The notes under the pieces are model-generated. The model ran no database searches, was not told where the DNA came from, and worked only from the letters and a program-made list of their open reading frames with translations. From Eledone cirrhosa (Eukaryota; Mollusca; Cephalopoda; Octopoda; Eledonidae): a stretch of 64,000 bases of DNA. This document shows, in pieces, positions 23,978-38,900 of this stretch (its first letter is position 1; each line of letters starts with the position of its first letter). A program made the translations under genes and the position numbers. The stretch spans positions 560,001 to 624,000 of the forward strand of contig OZ024747.1 in assembly GCA_964016885.1 (NCBI GenBank), written 5' to 3'.

Positions 23978-26900
23978 TAGGTGATTCAGTGAATTACTGG
24001 CAGTATCAAAATAAACACTCAATGCACAGGCAGAGTATATATATTTGAAATACTATATTATATATCTCATATACTATATTATATATATATAAATATAATA
24101 TTACATATCTCAAAAGTATACTGCACATATGTATCTAGTTTAGGATAGGTACACCATATCCCTATGTAGGGGTATGGTGTACCTATTCTAAACTGGATAC
24201 ACACAGCCAAAAATGATTTAATTAAAAAAACAAAACAAATATTAAGCACTGCCAAATAAATAATCTTACCAATCCCACAGTTCTTCATTTCAGTAAAAAC
24301 TTTATGTGCAATTTCTCGGCACTTGCCATAACGGGTCATTCGGGAAAGACTGCTTAGAACTGCATTAAATGTGGACAGGCTCGGTTGCAAATTGGAAGAT
24401 TTCATATGTTTCAAAAGTTTCTAAAATTTAATTTCAAAACAATGAAATAAATAAATAAAATAATAATATATTAAAATACATATAAAAATGAAAAAACTCA
24501 TCGCTAGAACAGCCGTTAAAACAGTTAAATGCTGTCAAAGACAGTGATGGGCAAAAATGCCTCAGAGGACAGAGACCAGCGGCCAGTGGTTAATAGAGAG
24601 ACAATCCACAAGGTGGGTGACAAGCAGATGAAATATAATGTCTCAGAAGACAGGGACCAGCAGCCAGTGGTCAACAGAGAGACAATCCACATGATGAGAT
24701 GGTGTGAGTTAAGGAAAATTTGGCTGTTATTTTTAGCAGACTGAACAGCTCCATTGTTGGAAAGTGGTTCTGTTAAAAAATAGTAAGGATGTGGTGAAAC
24801 TTGTGGTCAAATACACAAATACAGGTACTGGCATAGGTGTTTAGTTAAGAACTTTACTTCACAATGATGTGGTTTGGGTTTCTATCTCACTGCATGGCAC
24901 CTTGGATGTCTTCTACTATAGCTTCAAGCCTACCAATGCTTTGTGAGTGAATTTGATAGACTAAAACTGTAAGAAAGCCTGTATGTAATTATGTTTGTTT
25001 GTCTCTGCTCTCTTTGCATATGACATCGTTAACAGTGGTTTTTGTTTATGTTTCAACTAAACAGAGACCCTACTGTTCAGTAGTTACACATGCAGAGATC
25101 TGTATGTATGGACCCATAACTGCTGAGGGAGTCATAGGGGCACCATATTTAGATATGGCATTTTTAAACCTGGCAGAGCACATCCCCTCTCCAGGTCTGA
25201 ATACAGTAGATTTCTTCTGGAGATGAATAAAGAGAGTGACAGAAAGGAAATGAGAAAGAGATATAGAGGAAGAATCGACCCCAGTACTTGACTGGTACTT
25301 TTTTTATCGACCTTGAAAGGATGAAAGGCAAAGTTGACCTCAGCAGGATTTGAACTCAGAGAGGTGAAAGCCGAAACAAATACCGCAAAGCATTCTACCT
25401 GACATTCTAACGACTGCCAATTTGCCCCCTGCAAAGATCTGTACCTTGCTTTAAAAAAGAAAGTGATAATAATAAATGTGGCTTGTTATCAAGAAAGATG
25501 TCCATCTGTAGGAATTCTGCCTCAAAACGTCTTATCCAACCCAGAGAAGTATGAATAGAAAACCAAACATAAAACTGATGATGATGTTAAGATGGTTACT
25601 CACAAGAATGAGATTCCATTTTGAGAAATGGGAATCACCATGAAAGACGGCAATCTGGAGAAGGCTGTTGTAAGTTGATACATTCACTGAAAAACAAAAA
25701 CAAAAAATGAGCCAGTAACATCAACAAGGCTGTTGTACCGCATATATAGGGTGTAAGCTGATCTGAATATAAACCAACTCCCCTCTACACACACATACTA
25801 TTTTATGTCTGAAAAATGAGCAAACAACATATGTGATATGCCATTATATTTATATAGGATTATATAAACTCACAAAAGGAGAGAATATTTTTATGAAGTT
25901 TTAATATTTTGATACCTAAAATGTTTTTAAATGTTGTTTGGAGTATATTTTTTGTTTCATAATCCTTTTTTACCATTTCATCTATTTTAACAAGTTTTTG
26001 ACAGTAGGTCTACTGAATGAGGATTGACCTGGGGCTAAATAATTTAGTTTCTGATGTTTTGGTACTTTATTTTATTGACCACGTAAGGATGAAAGGTAAA
26101 GCTAACTGTGGCAGGATTTGGACTCAGGACATAAAGGGCTGTAACTATATACCACAAAGCATGTTCTCCAATGCTCTAGCAATTACTGCCCTCCTGCAGC
26201 TAAAAAACAATAACACTTCCCTTTATAAGAATTAAAAAGGGATGTAAACCATCACAAGCCAGTTATCTCAGTGATAATGTACTAATAAGAGGCTGGCCCT
26301 CTATGGAGTCATTCAATCTAGTAGAAATAGTAGCTAAATCTCCCTTATACTGTACTGTTATTAACAAATATAAAAGACACATTGGAAACTATACTTCTAG
26401 TTACATAATGTCTCAATAAAAAACAGGATGGTCATTGCTGGAATATCTTTGATCATAAGTTTGCTGAATCAAGATAATGGCAATGACGATGATGATTATG
26501 ATGATGATAGTAATGATTATGATGATGATTATGGTGGTGATGATGATTATGGTGGTGATGATTATGATTATGATGATTATGATAATGATGATGATGATGA
26601 TGATTATGGTGATGGTGATGATGATGATGATGACTATGGTGATGGTGATGATGATGGTGATGATTATGGCAATGATTATGGTATTGATGATGATTATGGT
26701 GATGATGGTGATGATGATGAAGATGATGATTATAGTGATGGTGATGATGGAGTAAGAGAAAGTAAATGTCTTACATGGCAACTTCTCCATTTCATCATAG
26801 AGACCAAAAGCCCGATCTGTGTTATAATACTGCAATAAAAGACGAGGAAAAATGAAGATGTTCTCTGAAAAAGTGTCAAGCTACATTTAAAATAAATAGA

Positions 26901-29900
26901 AACACTAAATTCTAACAGTTCTCTCAACAATTCTATACTTTGTTCTTTGTTTTGTTGGGGGGGGGGGGGGGGTTATCAAGATCACAAGCTGTGGATGGTT
27001 AAGTGAATAGTGTCCACTAGACATCAACAGAGCACATCTGGTAACTACCACAGTCATTATGTTTATAGAAGGTGGTAGTTTGGTAGAATTGCTAGATACT
27101 ATAGAGAGCCAGAGATAACAACTGTCCCTAGTTAGATACTATATATATAGAGCCAGAGATAACAACTGTCCCTAGTTAGATACTATATATAGAGAGCCAG
27201 AGATAACAACTGTCTCTAGTTAGATACTATATATATACTATTATAAAATAACCTTCTCTTCTCCCTCCTATTCTTCACCCCCCCCCCCCCCCTATATCCT
27301 GCTGGTTCTCTCTCAATCCCTTCCTCTCTCTCCAAATATAAAATAAACCTGTTGCGAGTACGAAACTCAGAATTCGTCAACCCCTTATTTCAGGCTAGGC
27401 TGCTGCTCGCTCGCTCAGCGTAATGTAACGTACAAATGCTCTTTTCTTTACTCTTCTCTCCATTTTTTCCACGGTCCATTCATCTATCTGTATCATTTCG
27501 TCCAGAATCCAATCTTTGCTTTTTCAATGCTATTCGATAATTCTGTCTGATTGTTCAAAACACTCTTCTTGTATTTTTAAATTGCCATAATTCTTCTCTT
27601 ATTATTATATATGCTTATTATTATATATGCTTGTTCAATTATGCCCAAAATTCGAGGATTTTATTTAAACCTTCTCGCTAACTACCCCATATCCTTCCCA
27701 CCCGCCCCCACTCTCCACCATTATTACGTGGACCAATCATAAGTCAGCGGCCTATGCTATCACTTCTTAAGTTTAGACATGGTTGCCTTTCGATATGATG
27801 GATGGACTACGGAATTCTGGAGAGTTTGAAAAGAAAAAATCTGGACACTCAGTGACAATGCCAAAGATAAAGACAAATTCACCTCATGCTGCCGGACAAG
27901 AATGCAAGGACTCCTCCTCTTTATTTTGGCCGCGGATGGCTAACATAACCCCCATCCCATCCCCCCCCCCCCACCCCTGCGCCCCACCCTCCAAACGCAA
28001 TCCAAAACTTCAGAGTTGGTACAATGAATGTAGGCACCTTAAAAAGTTGCTCTAACGAGGTCGTAGAAATGCTTGAACGTAAGGAAGTTGATGTCTGCTG
28101 TATTCAAAAGACCAGATGGAGGGGTGGGTCTGCTAGATTCATTGTGGGTAAAAAACGATGCTATAAGCTTTTCTGGGTGGGAAATGACAATGGGCTGGGT
28201 GGAGCAGGAATCATGGTAGCAGAAAAGTGGGCAGATAAGATAATAGACGCAAATAGAGTGAACGAAAAAATAATTAAAATAAGACATGTCCTCAATAGAA
28301 CTACTGTGACAATAATATCTGCATATGCACCCCAATCCGGACTGCCTGGCGTTATAAAAGACAGATTCTATGAGTCGTTAATGCTCACTACCTCCCAAAT
28401 AACCGACAGTGACTACATAATTATCGCTGGCGACCTAAATGGTCACGTTGGACAACATTGTGACGGCTATGACGGAATCCATGGAGGCTATGGGTTTGGT
28501 ACTAGAAATGAGGAAGGCTCCAGAATCCTGGAATTCTGTGACGCAAATAACCTAACTATCTGTAACACTAACTCCAAAAAACAAGACAATCACTTGATCA
28601 CCTATAGATCAGGGGAACACACCAGCCAGATAGATTATATCCTTACCAGAAGACGTGACAGAGTGTCTGTTGTAACACTAAATCCCTCCCCCATGAAGAA
28701 TGCACCTCTCAACGTAGACTCATAATTAACGACCTCATAGTCAGGACGTACTCAACAATAGAGGAGGACTATCCTCATGAAAAAAATATGGAAGCTAAAG
28801 GACCCCACAGCCAGTAATAAATTTAAAAGCATATTACTTAATGCTTTTGATAGTAAGGATGAGCAATTAGAGTCGTACAATATAGAGGAACAGTGGGAAT
28901 TTCTGAAAGCTAACCTGCTGAAGGCGACAGATGAAATCCGTGGCTGGAGCAGACCTATAGGCAGGAGGAGAGTAACTTGGTGGTGGAACAGTAAGGTGGA
29001 GGAGTCAATCAAGGCCAAAAAGCAGGCTTGGAAAGTATGGCGGGATGGGGGAAGTAGAGAAGACTATCAAGTGGCCAGGAGGGAAGCTAGGAGACAAGTG
29101 TACTTGCCATCACTGACGCTGATAAGAAGGTAGCTTGGAAGTGTTACTACGAAAGGCTACTAAATGAGGAGAATAAATGGGAGAAAGACAGTCTCCCTCA
29201 CATCGATCCAATAGAGGGACCAGCAGTGCAAGTTGAAGGTAGTATAATAGGTAAGGCGATCAAAGATATGAAGACAGGGAAGGCGGCTGGGCCTTCAGAA
29301 ATAGTTGCTGAAATGCTGAAAGCATCTGGAACAGTGGGACACACTATGGTCACGCGGATAGTAAACCAAGTCATACAGAATGGGGTCGTTCCGAAGGACT
29401 GGCATAGCAGCATCATCATTAACTGCTACAAGGGTAAAGGAGATGCCCTAGATAGGGGAAACTATAGAGGCATTAAATTAATTGACCAGGTCATGAAGGT
29501 CACAGAAAAAGTAATAGCGCAACTAATCAGAGAGCGAATTGATCTAGATGAAATGCAGTTCGGGTTTGTGTCAGGTAAAAGTACCACAGATGCTCTTTTC
29601 ATTGTACGACAACTACAGGAGAAGTACCTAGCTAAAAGTAAACCCCTATACTTAGCTTTTGTTGACTTGGAGAAAGCCTTTGACAGAGTCCCCCGCTCCA
29701 TTATCTGGTGGACTCTTAGAAAATTAGGTGTTGATGAATGGCTTGTGAGAGCTATACAAGCCATGTATAAAGAAACAGTCAGTAAGGTTAGAATTAACAA
29801 CAAATATAGTGAAGAGTTTAGCGTAAAAGTTGGTGTTCATCAGGGCTCCGTTCTTAGCCCCCTACTATTTATTATCGCCCTTCAGGCTATAACAGAGGAG

Positions 29901-32900
29901 TTCAAGACCGGCTGCCCATGGGAACTCCTATACGCAGATGATCTAACACCCATAGCTGAATCAATGGCTGAACTAGAGAAGAAATTCCAAACATGGAAGC
30001 ATGGCCTAGAATCAACCTGTCTGAGACCAAAGTTCTAGTTTGTAGGAAGGAAAATAGGGCACTGGTCCCATCTGGGAAATAGCCATGCTCAGTGTGTAGG
30101 AAAGGAGTAGGCAGAAACTCCATTTTATGTCCCAAATGCAAAGTATGGGTGCATAAAATATGTAGTGGGATCACAGGTAAGCTAACTAAGAATATGGATT
30201 TTATATGTGGCCGGTGCTCAGGTGCAATAAGTAGCAGCAAGTGCCTACAGAATACTAGCTCATTCCATTGCACAGATGGTTCTATAGAAATAGTGGACAC
30301 CTTCCGTTACCTGGGTGACAAAATCAGCAGTGGTGGAGGGTGCTCTGAAAGTACAGTAGCTAGAGTCAGAACGGGATGGAAAAAGTTCAGAGAGCTATAC
30401 CACTATTGGCCGCTAAAGGGTTCTCTCTAAAAATGAAAGGAAGGCTGTATGATGCCTGCATACGAACAGCAATGTTACATGGCAGTGAGACTTGGGCATT
30501 GTGTGCAGAGGATATATGCAGACTAGAGAGGAACGAAGCTTGCATGCTCCGTGGGATGTGTAATAGTAATATACGTGAACGGCAAAGCATAAATGAACTA
30601 AGGGAGAAATTAGGAATAAGAGGGATCAGATGCTGTTTACTCGAGAGAAGACTACGTTGGTATGGTCACGTGATGCGATTGAAAGACGACAGCTGTATAA
30701 AAAAGTGCAGGGCGATAAAAATAGACGGTAGCCATGGAGTAGGCAGACCCAGAAAAACCTTGATAAATTCCGACCTCACACACTTACACCTCTCCAAGAC
30801 AATGTCACTGGACCGAGATCTTTGGCGCTACACAGTAATACAGAAGACCCGCCTTGCCTAAGTACAAAGCGAAACCTACAGTTAGTAGGCACCTCTTAAC
30901 AAAAAATACACCCCCGTCCCACTACTCCCACCCACCCCTTTCGATGTAAAGTTATGTTGGTACCACAACATCCAGTCCGAAATAAATGAGGTCATGTAGG
31001 TGTCACGACAAAAAAAGACAGTCCACGCTGTAATGTGGCCGCGTAGGTAACACGGTAAAAACCTGCCAGTCCACACTGTAAACATGGTTGCTGTTAGGAA
31101 GGGCATCCAGCCGTAGAAAACCCGCCAGACAGTCCCGAGCAAGACAACCAATCTTGCCTCAAGTGGGAAAATTCCCGTCCAAACCCATGCAAGCACGGAA
31201 GATAGACGTTAAACAATGATGATGATGATGATAGAGCCAGAGATAATAACTGTCCATTGTTAGATACTATATAGAGAGCCAGAGTTAATAACTGTCCCTA
31301 GTTAGATACTATATATATATAGAGCCAGAGATAATAACTGTCCCTAGTTAGATACTATATATATATAGAGCCAGAGATAATAACTGTCCCTAGTTAGATA
31401 CTATATATATAGAGCCAGAGATAATAACTGTCCCTAGTTAGATACTATATATATATAGAGCCAGAGATAATAACTGTCTCTAGTTAGATACTATATATAG
31501 AGAGCCAGAGATAATAACTGTCCCTCGTTAGATACTATATAGAGAGAGCCAGAGATAATAACTGTCTCTAGTTAGATACTATATATAGAGAGCCAGAGAT
31601 AATAACTGTCCCTAGTTAGATACTATATATAGAGAGCCAGAGATAATAACTGTCCCTCGTTAGATACTATATATAGAGAGCCAGAGATAATAACTGTCCT
31701 TAGTTAGATACTATATATAGAGAGCCAGACATAATAACTGTCTCTAGTTAGATACTATATATAGCCAGAGATAATAACTGTCCCTAGTTAGATACTATAT
31801 ATAAAGCCAGAGATAATAACTGTCCCTAGTTAGATACTATATATAGAGCCAGAGATAATAACTGTCACTAGTTAGATACTATATATATATAGAGCCAGAG
31901 ATAATAACTGTCCCCAGTCAGATACTAAATATATATAGAGCCAGTGATAATAACTGTCCCTAGTTAGATACTATATATAGAGAGCCAGAGATAATAACTG
32001 TCCCTAGTTAGATACTATATATAGAGAGCCAGAGATAATAACTGTCTCTAGTTAGATACTATATATAGAGCCAGAGATAATAACAGTCCCTAGTTAGTTA
32101 TATATATAGAGCCAGAGATAATAACTGTCCCTAGTTAGATACTATATATATAGAGCCAGAGATAATAACTGTCCCTAGTTAGATACTATATAGAGCCAGA
32201 GATAATAACTGTCCCTAGTTACATACTATATATAGAGAGAGACAGAGAAAATAACTGTCCTTAGTTAGATACTATATATAGAGCCAGAGATAATAACTGT
32301 CCCTAGTTAGACACTATATATATAGAGCCAGAGATAATAACTGTCCCTAGTTAGATACTATATATAGCCAGAGATAATAACTGTCCCTAGTTAGATACTA
32401 TATATAGCCAGAGATAATAACTGTCTCTAGTTATATACTATATATAGAGAGAGACAGAGATAATAACTGTCCCTAGTTAGTTATATATATAGAGCCAGAG
32501 ATAATAACTGTCCCTAGTTAGAAACTATATATAGAGAGCCAGAGATAATAACTGTCCCTAGTTAGATATATATATAGAGCCAGAGATAATAATTGTCCCT
32601 AGTTAGATACACTATATAGAGCCAGAGATAATAACTGTCCCTAGTTAGATACTATATATAGAGCCAGAGATAATAACTGTCCCTAGTCAGATACTATATA
32701 TATAGAGCCAGATATAATAACTGTCCCTAGTTAGATACACTATATAGAGCCAGAGATAACTGTCCCTAGTTAGATACTATATAGAACCAAAGATAATACC
32801 TGTCCCTAGTTAGATACTATATAGAGCCAAAGATAATAACTGTCCCTAGTTAGATACTATATAGAGCCAGAGATAACTGTCCCTAGTTAGATACTATATA

Positions 32901-35900
32901 GAGCCAGAGATAATAACTGTCCCCAGTTAGATACTATATAGAGAGCCAGAGATAATAACTGTCCCTAGTTAGATACTATATATATAGAGCCAGAGATAAT
33001 AACTGTCCCTAGTTAGATACTATATATAGAGAGCCAGAGATAATAACTGTCCCTAGTTAGATACTATATATAGAGAGCCAGAGATAATAACTGTCCCTAG
33101 TTAGATACTATATAGAGCCAGAAATAATAACTGTCCCTAGTTAGATGCTATATATAGAGCCAGAGATAATAACTGTCCCTAGTTAGATACTATATATAGA
33201 GAGCCAGAGATAATAACTGTCCCTAGTTACATACTATATATAGAGCCAGAGATAATAACTGTCCCTAGTTACATACTATATATAGAGAGAGACAGAGAAA
33301 ATAACTGTCCTTAGTTAGATACTATATATAGAGCCAGAGATAATAACTGTCCCTAGTTAGATACTATATATAGCCAGAGATAATAACTGTCCCTAGTTAG
33401 ATACTATATATAGCCAGAGATAATAACTGTCTCTAGTTATATACTATATATAGAGAGAGACAGAGATAATAACTGTCCCTAGTTAGTTATATATATAGAG
33501 CCAGAGATAATAACTGTCCCTAGTTAGAAACTATATATAGAGAGCCAGAGATAATAACTGTCCCTAGTTAGATACTATATAGAGCCAAAAATAATACCTG
33601 TCCCTAGTTAGATACTATATAGAGCCAAAGATAATAACTGTCCCTAGTTAGATACTATATAGAGCCAAAGATAATAACTCTCCCTAGTTAGATACTATAT
33701 AGAGCCAGAGATAACTGTCCCTAGTTAGATACTATATAGAGCCAGAGATAATAACTGTCCCTAGTTAGATACTATATAGAGCCAAAGATAATAACTGTCC
33801 CTAGTTAGATACTATATAGAGCCAGAGATAACTGTCCCTAGTTAGATACTATATAGACCAGAGATAATAACTGTCCCTAGTTAAATACTATATATAGAGA
33901 GCCAGACATAATAACTGTCCCTAGTTAGAAACTATATATAGAGAGCCAGAGATAATAACTGTCTCTAGTTAGATACTATATAGAGCCAGAAATAATAACT
34001 GTCCCCAGTTAGATACTATATATAGAGAGCCAGAGATAATAACTGTCCCTAGTTAGATACTATATATAGAGCCAGAGATAATAACTGTCCCTAGTTAGAT
34101 ACTATATAAACAGCCAGAGATAATAACTGTCTCTAGTTAGATACTATATATAGAGCCAGAGATAATAACTGTCCCTAGTTAGATACTATATATAGAGCCA
34201 AAGATAATAACTGTCCCTAGTTAGATACTATATAGAGCCAGAGATAACTGTCCCTAGTTAGATACTATATAGAGCCAGAGATAATAACTGTCCCTAGTTA
34301 AATACTATATATAGAGAGCCAGAGATAATAACTGTCCCTAGTTAGAAACTATATATAGAGAGCCAGAGATAATAACTGTCCCTAGTTACATATTATATAT
34401 AGAGAGAGACAGAGATAATAACTGTCCTTAGTTAGATACTATATATAGAGCCAGAGATAATAACTGTCCCTAGTTAGATACTATATATAGAGAGCCAGAG
34501 ATAATAACTGTCCCTAGTTAGATACTATATAGAGCCAGAGATAATAACTGTCCCTAGTTAGATACACTATATAGAGCCAGAGATAATAACTGTCCCTAGT
34601 TAGATACTATATATAGAGCCAGAGATAATAACTGTCTCTAGTTAGATACTATATATAGAGCCAGAGATAATAACTGTCCCTAGTTAGATACACTATATAG
34701 AGCCAGAGATAATAACTGTCCCTAGTTAGATACTATATATAGAGCCAGAGATAATAACTGTCCCTAGTTAGATACTATATATATCTAGAGATAATAACTG
34801 TCCCTAGTTAGCTACTATATATAGCCAGAGATAAGAACTGTCCCTAGTTAGATACTATATATAGAGCCAGAGATAATAACAGTCCCTAGTTAGATACTAT
34901 ATATATAGAGCCAGAGATAATAACTGTCCCTAGTTAGATACACTATATAGAGCCAGAGATAATAACTGTCCTTAGTTAGATACTATATATAGAGCCAGAG
35001 ATAATAACTGTCCCTAATCAGATACTATATATATAGAGCCAGATATAATAACTGTCCCTAGTTAGATACACTATATAGAGCCAGAGATAATAACTGTCCC
35101 TAGTTAGATACTATATATAGAGCCAGAGATAATAACTGTCCCTAGTTAGATACTATATATAGAGCCAGAGATAATAACTGTCCCTAGTTAGATACTATAT
35201 AGAGCCAAAGATAATAACTGTCCCTAGTTAGATACTATATATAGAGCCAGAGATAACTGTCCCTAGTTAGATACTATATATAGAGCCAGAGATAATAAAC
35301 TGTCCCTAGTTAGATACTATATATAGAGAGCCAGAGATAATAACTGTCCCTAGTTAGAAACTATATATAGAGAGCCAGAGATAATAACTGTCCCTAGTAA
35401 GATACTATATATAGAGAGCCAGAGATAATAACTGTCCCTAGTTAGATACTATATAGAGCCAGAAATAATAACTGTCCCCAGTTAGATACTATATATAGAA
35501 AGCCAGAGATAATAACTGTCCCTAGTTAGATACTATATATAGAGAGCCAGAGATAATAACTGTCCCTAGTTACATACTATATATAGAGAGAGACAGAGAT
35601 AATAACTGTCCTTAGTTAGATACTATATATAGAGCCAGAGATAATAACGGTCCCTAGTTAGATACTATATATAGCCAGAGATAATAACTGTCCCTAGTTA
35701 GACACTATATATAGAGAGCCAGAGATAATAACTGTCCCTAGTTAGATACACTATATAGAGCCAGAGATAATAACTGTCCCTAGTTAGATACTATATATAG
35801 AGCCAGATATAATAACTGTCCCTAGTTAGAAACTATATATAGAGCCAGAGATAATAACTGTCCCTAGTTAGATACTATATATAGCCTGAGATAATAACTG

Positions 35901-38900
35901 TCCCTAGTTAGATACTATATATATAGAGCCAGAGATAATAACTGTCCCTAGTTAGATACTATATAGAGCCAGAGATAATAACAGTCCCTAGTTAGATACT
36001 ATATATATCTAGAGATAATAACTGTCCCTAGTTAGCTACTATATATAGCCAGAGATAAGAACTCTCCCTAGTTAGATACTATATATAGAGCCAGAGATAA
36101 TAACTGTCCCTAGTTAGATACTATATAGAGCCAGAGATAACTGTCCCTAGTTAGATACTATATAGAGCCAAAAATAATAATTGTCCCTAGTTAGATACTA
36201 TATATATAGAGCCAGAGATAATAACTGTCCCTAGTTAGATACTCTATATAGAGAGCCAGAGATAATAACTGTCCCTAGTTACATACTATATATAGAGAGA
36301 GACAGAGATAATAACTGTCCTTAGTTAGATACTATATATAGAGCCAGAGATAATAACGGTCCCTAGTTAGATACTATATATAGCCAGAGATAATAACTGT
36401 CCCTAGTTAGACACTATATATAGAGAGCCAGAGATAATAACTGTCCCTAGTTAGATACACTATATAGAGCCAGAGATAATAACTGTCCCTAGTTAGATAC
36501 TATATATAGAGCCAGATATAATAACTGTCCCTAGTTAGAAACTATATATAGAGCCAGAGATAATAACTGTCCCTAGTTAGATACTATATATAGCCAGAGA
36601 TAATAACTGTCCCTAGTTAGACACTATATATAGAGAGCCAGAGATAATAACTGTCCCTAGTTAGATACTATATAGAGCCAGAGATAATAACAGTCCCTAG
36701 TTAGAAACTATATATAGAGCCAGAGATAATAACTGTCCCTAGTTAGCTACTATATATAGCCAGAGATAAGAACTCTCCCTAGTTAGATACTATATATAGA
36801 GCCAGAGATAATAACTGTCCCTAGTTAGATACTATATAGAGCCAAAGATAACTGTCCCTAGTTAGATACTATATAGAGCCAAAAATAATAATTGTCCCTA
36901 GTTAGATACTATATATATAGAGCCAGAGATAATAACTGTTCCTAGTTAGATACTATAGAGCCAAAGATAAGACACCTGGCAATGATTAGAGATAAAACTG
37001 TGTAGATTCCAATATTGCATCTTCTGGAACTGGCCTGGCTTCTATGACACAATTTTACATTTATAACTAAACCTCCCACCATAATTTTATATTAGCCTTT
37101 GTTTATTTCCATATGAGAGAATTACTTATATTCCTAATGCCTACAGTAAACAAAATATTAAAATGCTATATCTACCTTTGCTGCACCTTGAATTAATGCA
37201 CAATAGGCTTCAGGTGTTTTCTCTTTCATTTCATTAAATATATTCTCTGCAAAACCTTCAAGTCTGAAAATTATTTTAATATTTCATTTAAATTTCTTTT
37301 TTTTAAATTTGTAATTTATAAGAAATTTTGTTTTTTACTGAAAAACAATTTTTGGAATTTCCTTATCCCACCTTTTTGTTTTTTTCATTAAAAAAAAAAG
37401 AACAATTTAAATAATGATTTCTCATAAAGGTAATGTCAGTGCCATGATAAACAGCACTCAGAACACTCTGTAAAGTGGTAGTGCCAGTGCCACAATAAAA
37501 TGTACACACATGGCTTATTTTCAAGTCTGCTACTTATTTCATCAATCTCTGTTTATTGAAACTGATAAGTTATAGGCCATAAATAAACAGTATTGGTTGA
37601 TAAGTGGTGTAGATATAAACACTCACCAGTACTGGGGTCAGTATAATTGACTAAAACTTTTGAAAGCACTGCCCCAACATGGCCAAAGTCAACTTACCTG
37701 AAACCAGTAAATGAAAAAAAGAATGTACATGTGAAAAAGTTAAACTTATTGCATAATTATCAGTGTTGTTAATGTTTTAAAAAGGTAATAGCATTAAAAA
37801 TTTTAAAAAAAGATGGAGTAACAGATGAAGACCAGAAAGAAGAGGAGACACAGAAGAGAACAACAGAGTCATTGAAGAGGTCATATAATGTGTGATGAAA
37901 GATATTAGACAAACTAACCAATAATTAGTAAGATAAAGTGAAAAAGTGAAAATCATATGGTGCATGTGTTTCTTTTTATTAAACATTAATGTTATAAGGA
38001 TTATACATACTTCCACGTATTCTTGAGAGCTTTTTGTTGCCTGAAATTATCGAGAATATCCCGTTGATAAAAATGCTCTTCAGAACACAGAGGTGCTACT
38101 GGGTTTTCACAGTTATATATACAGATCAGATCAAATAATTGATGGAACACATCGGAAGAAACTGTTGCTCCTGGAAGAAAATAAGATAAAATACAAATTG
38201 TAAATAGTTAACTAGTGAATGCTTAGGGTTGTACAAAACTGCCGTCAATGTATTACTAATGAAAGTTTATACAGAAACTTGCCCACAATAACAACTACAG
38301 TTACAATTCGCAGGACATTGCTAGAGAAGTAAGCAGGAAGTTATACATAAGTTACTACTGTGGGAACCAACTCATGGTAGACACAGTAGAGGAAGACCTG
38401 CTCAAACCTTCATTAATCAACTCTCAGAGGATACAAACCTCAGTAAGAAGCTGTTGCCAGGAGCAATGGAACATCGTGAATTGTGGAGAGATGTCAGGAA
38501 TATTCAACAAAACTGTTCTTAGAGATACCAAAGATTACCTTTAGTAAGTATTCTTTTGTAGACTGAAATAGCACTGGTCACTCTTCGTAGCTTGATACAT
38601 TCCAACAAAATCGATTCATCTGCTGTAGCTTGGCCAAAACTTTTCTCTTTATCAGGCATGAATCCCTAAACACAGTAAAATAAAGTAAATAAATGACAGG
38701 CAGACAGACAAATGATATAGAATTGTCAGACCTGCTTGTAAAATTTATGTGCAGGTGGCTGAGCATTTCACAGACACATTCACCTTTAACATAGTTCTTA
38801 GAGAGATTCAGCATGATAGAGCGTTTTATAAAGCTGGCCCCTTAAATAACAAGTACAACTCATTTTTGCCAGTAACAAGAAATAAAGTGTCTTGCTCATG

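Larger units (their letters stand above)
27246..31230 (+). mobile_element. Near full-length RTE/BovB-type LINE inserted in the satellite
   Basis: Apurinic-type endonuclease (28024-28725): [51 protein letters not shown]. Reverse transcriptase (29226-30038): [46 protein letters not shown] and catalytic YADD (29931-29942). Then a Cys/His zinc-finger-like block CSVC...CPKC...HKIC...CGRC (30085-30225). Then the C-terminal region [54 protein letters not shown] (30226-30861), a 3' tail and (ATG)n at 31210. Frame changes at about 28725-28777, 29133-29226, 30038-30092 and 30400 show that it is inactive. Satellite flanks both sides, so it landed in an existing array within PTCD3 intron 9. Confidence 0.88.

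Noticed and set aside
26413..26835. 140-codon minus frame ending in poly-Ile
   Set aside because: Only its first 18 codons are PTCD3 exon 10; the rest is intronic triplet repeat beyond the gtaaga donor.
28024..28725. Host gene 'craniofacial development protein 2-like'
   Set aside because: The name is given to BovB-type endonuclease copies; the linked RT, C-terminal region and tail show it to be a retroelement.
31231..36975. CRISPR-like or centromeric satellite
   Set aside because: No spacers; and it lies inside an intron of a complete gene, so it is not evidence for a centromere.
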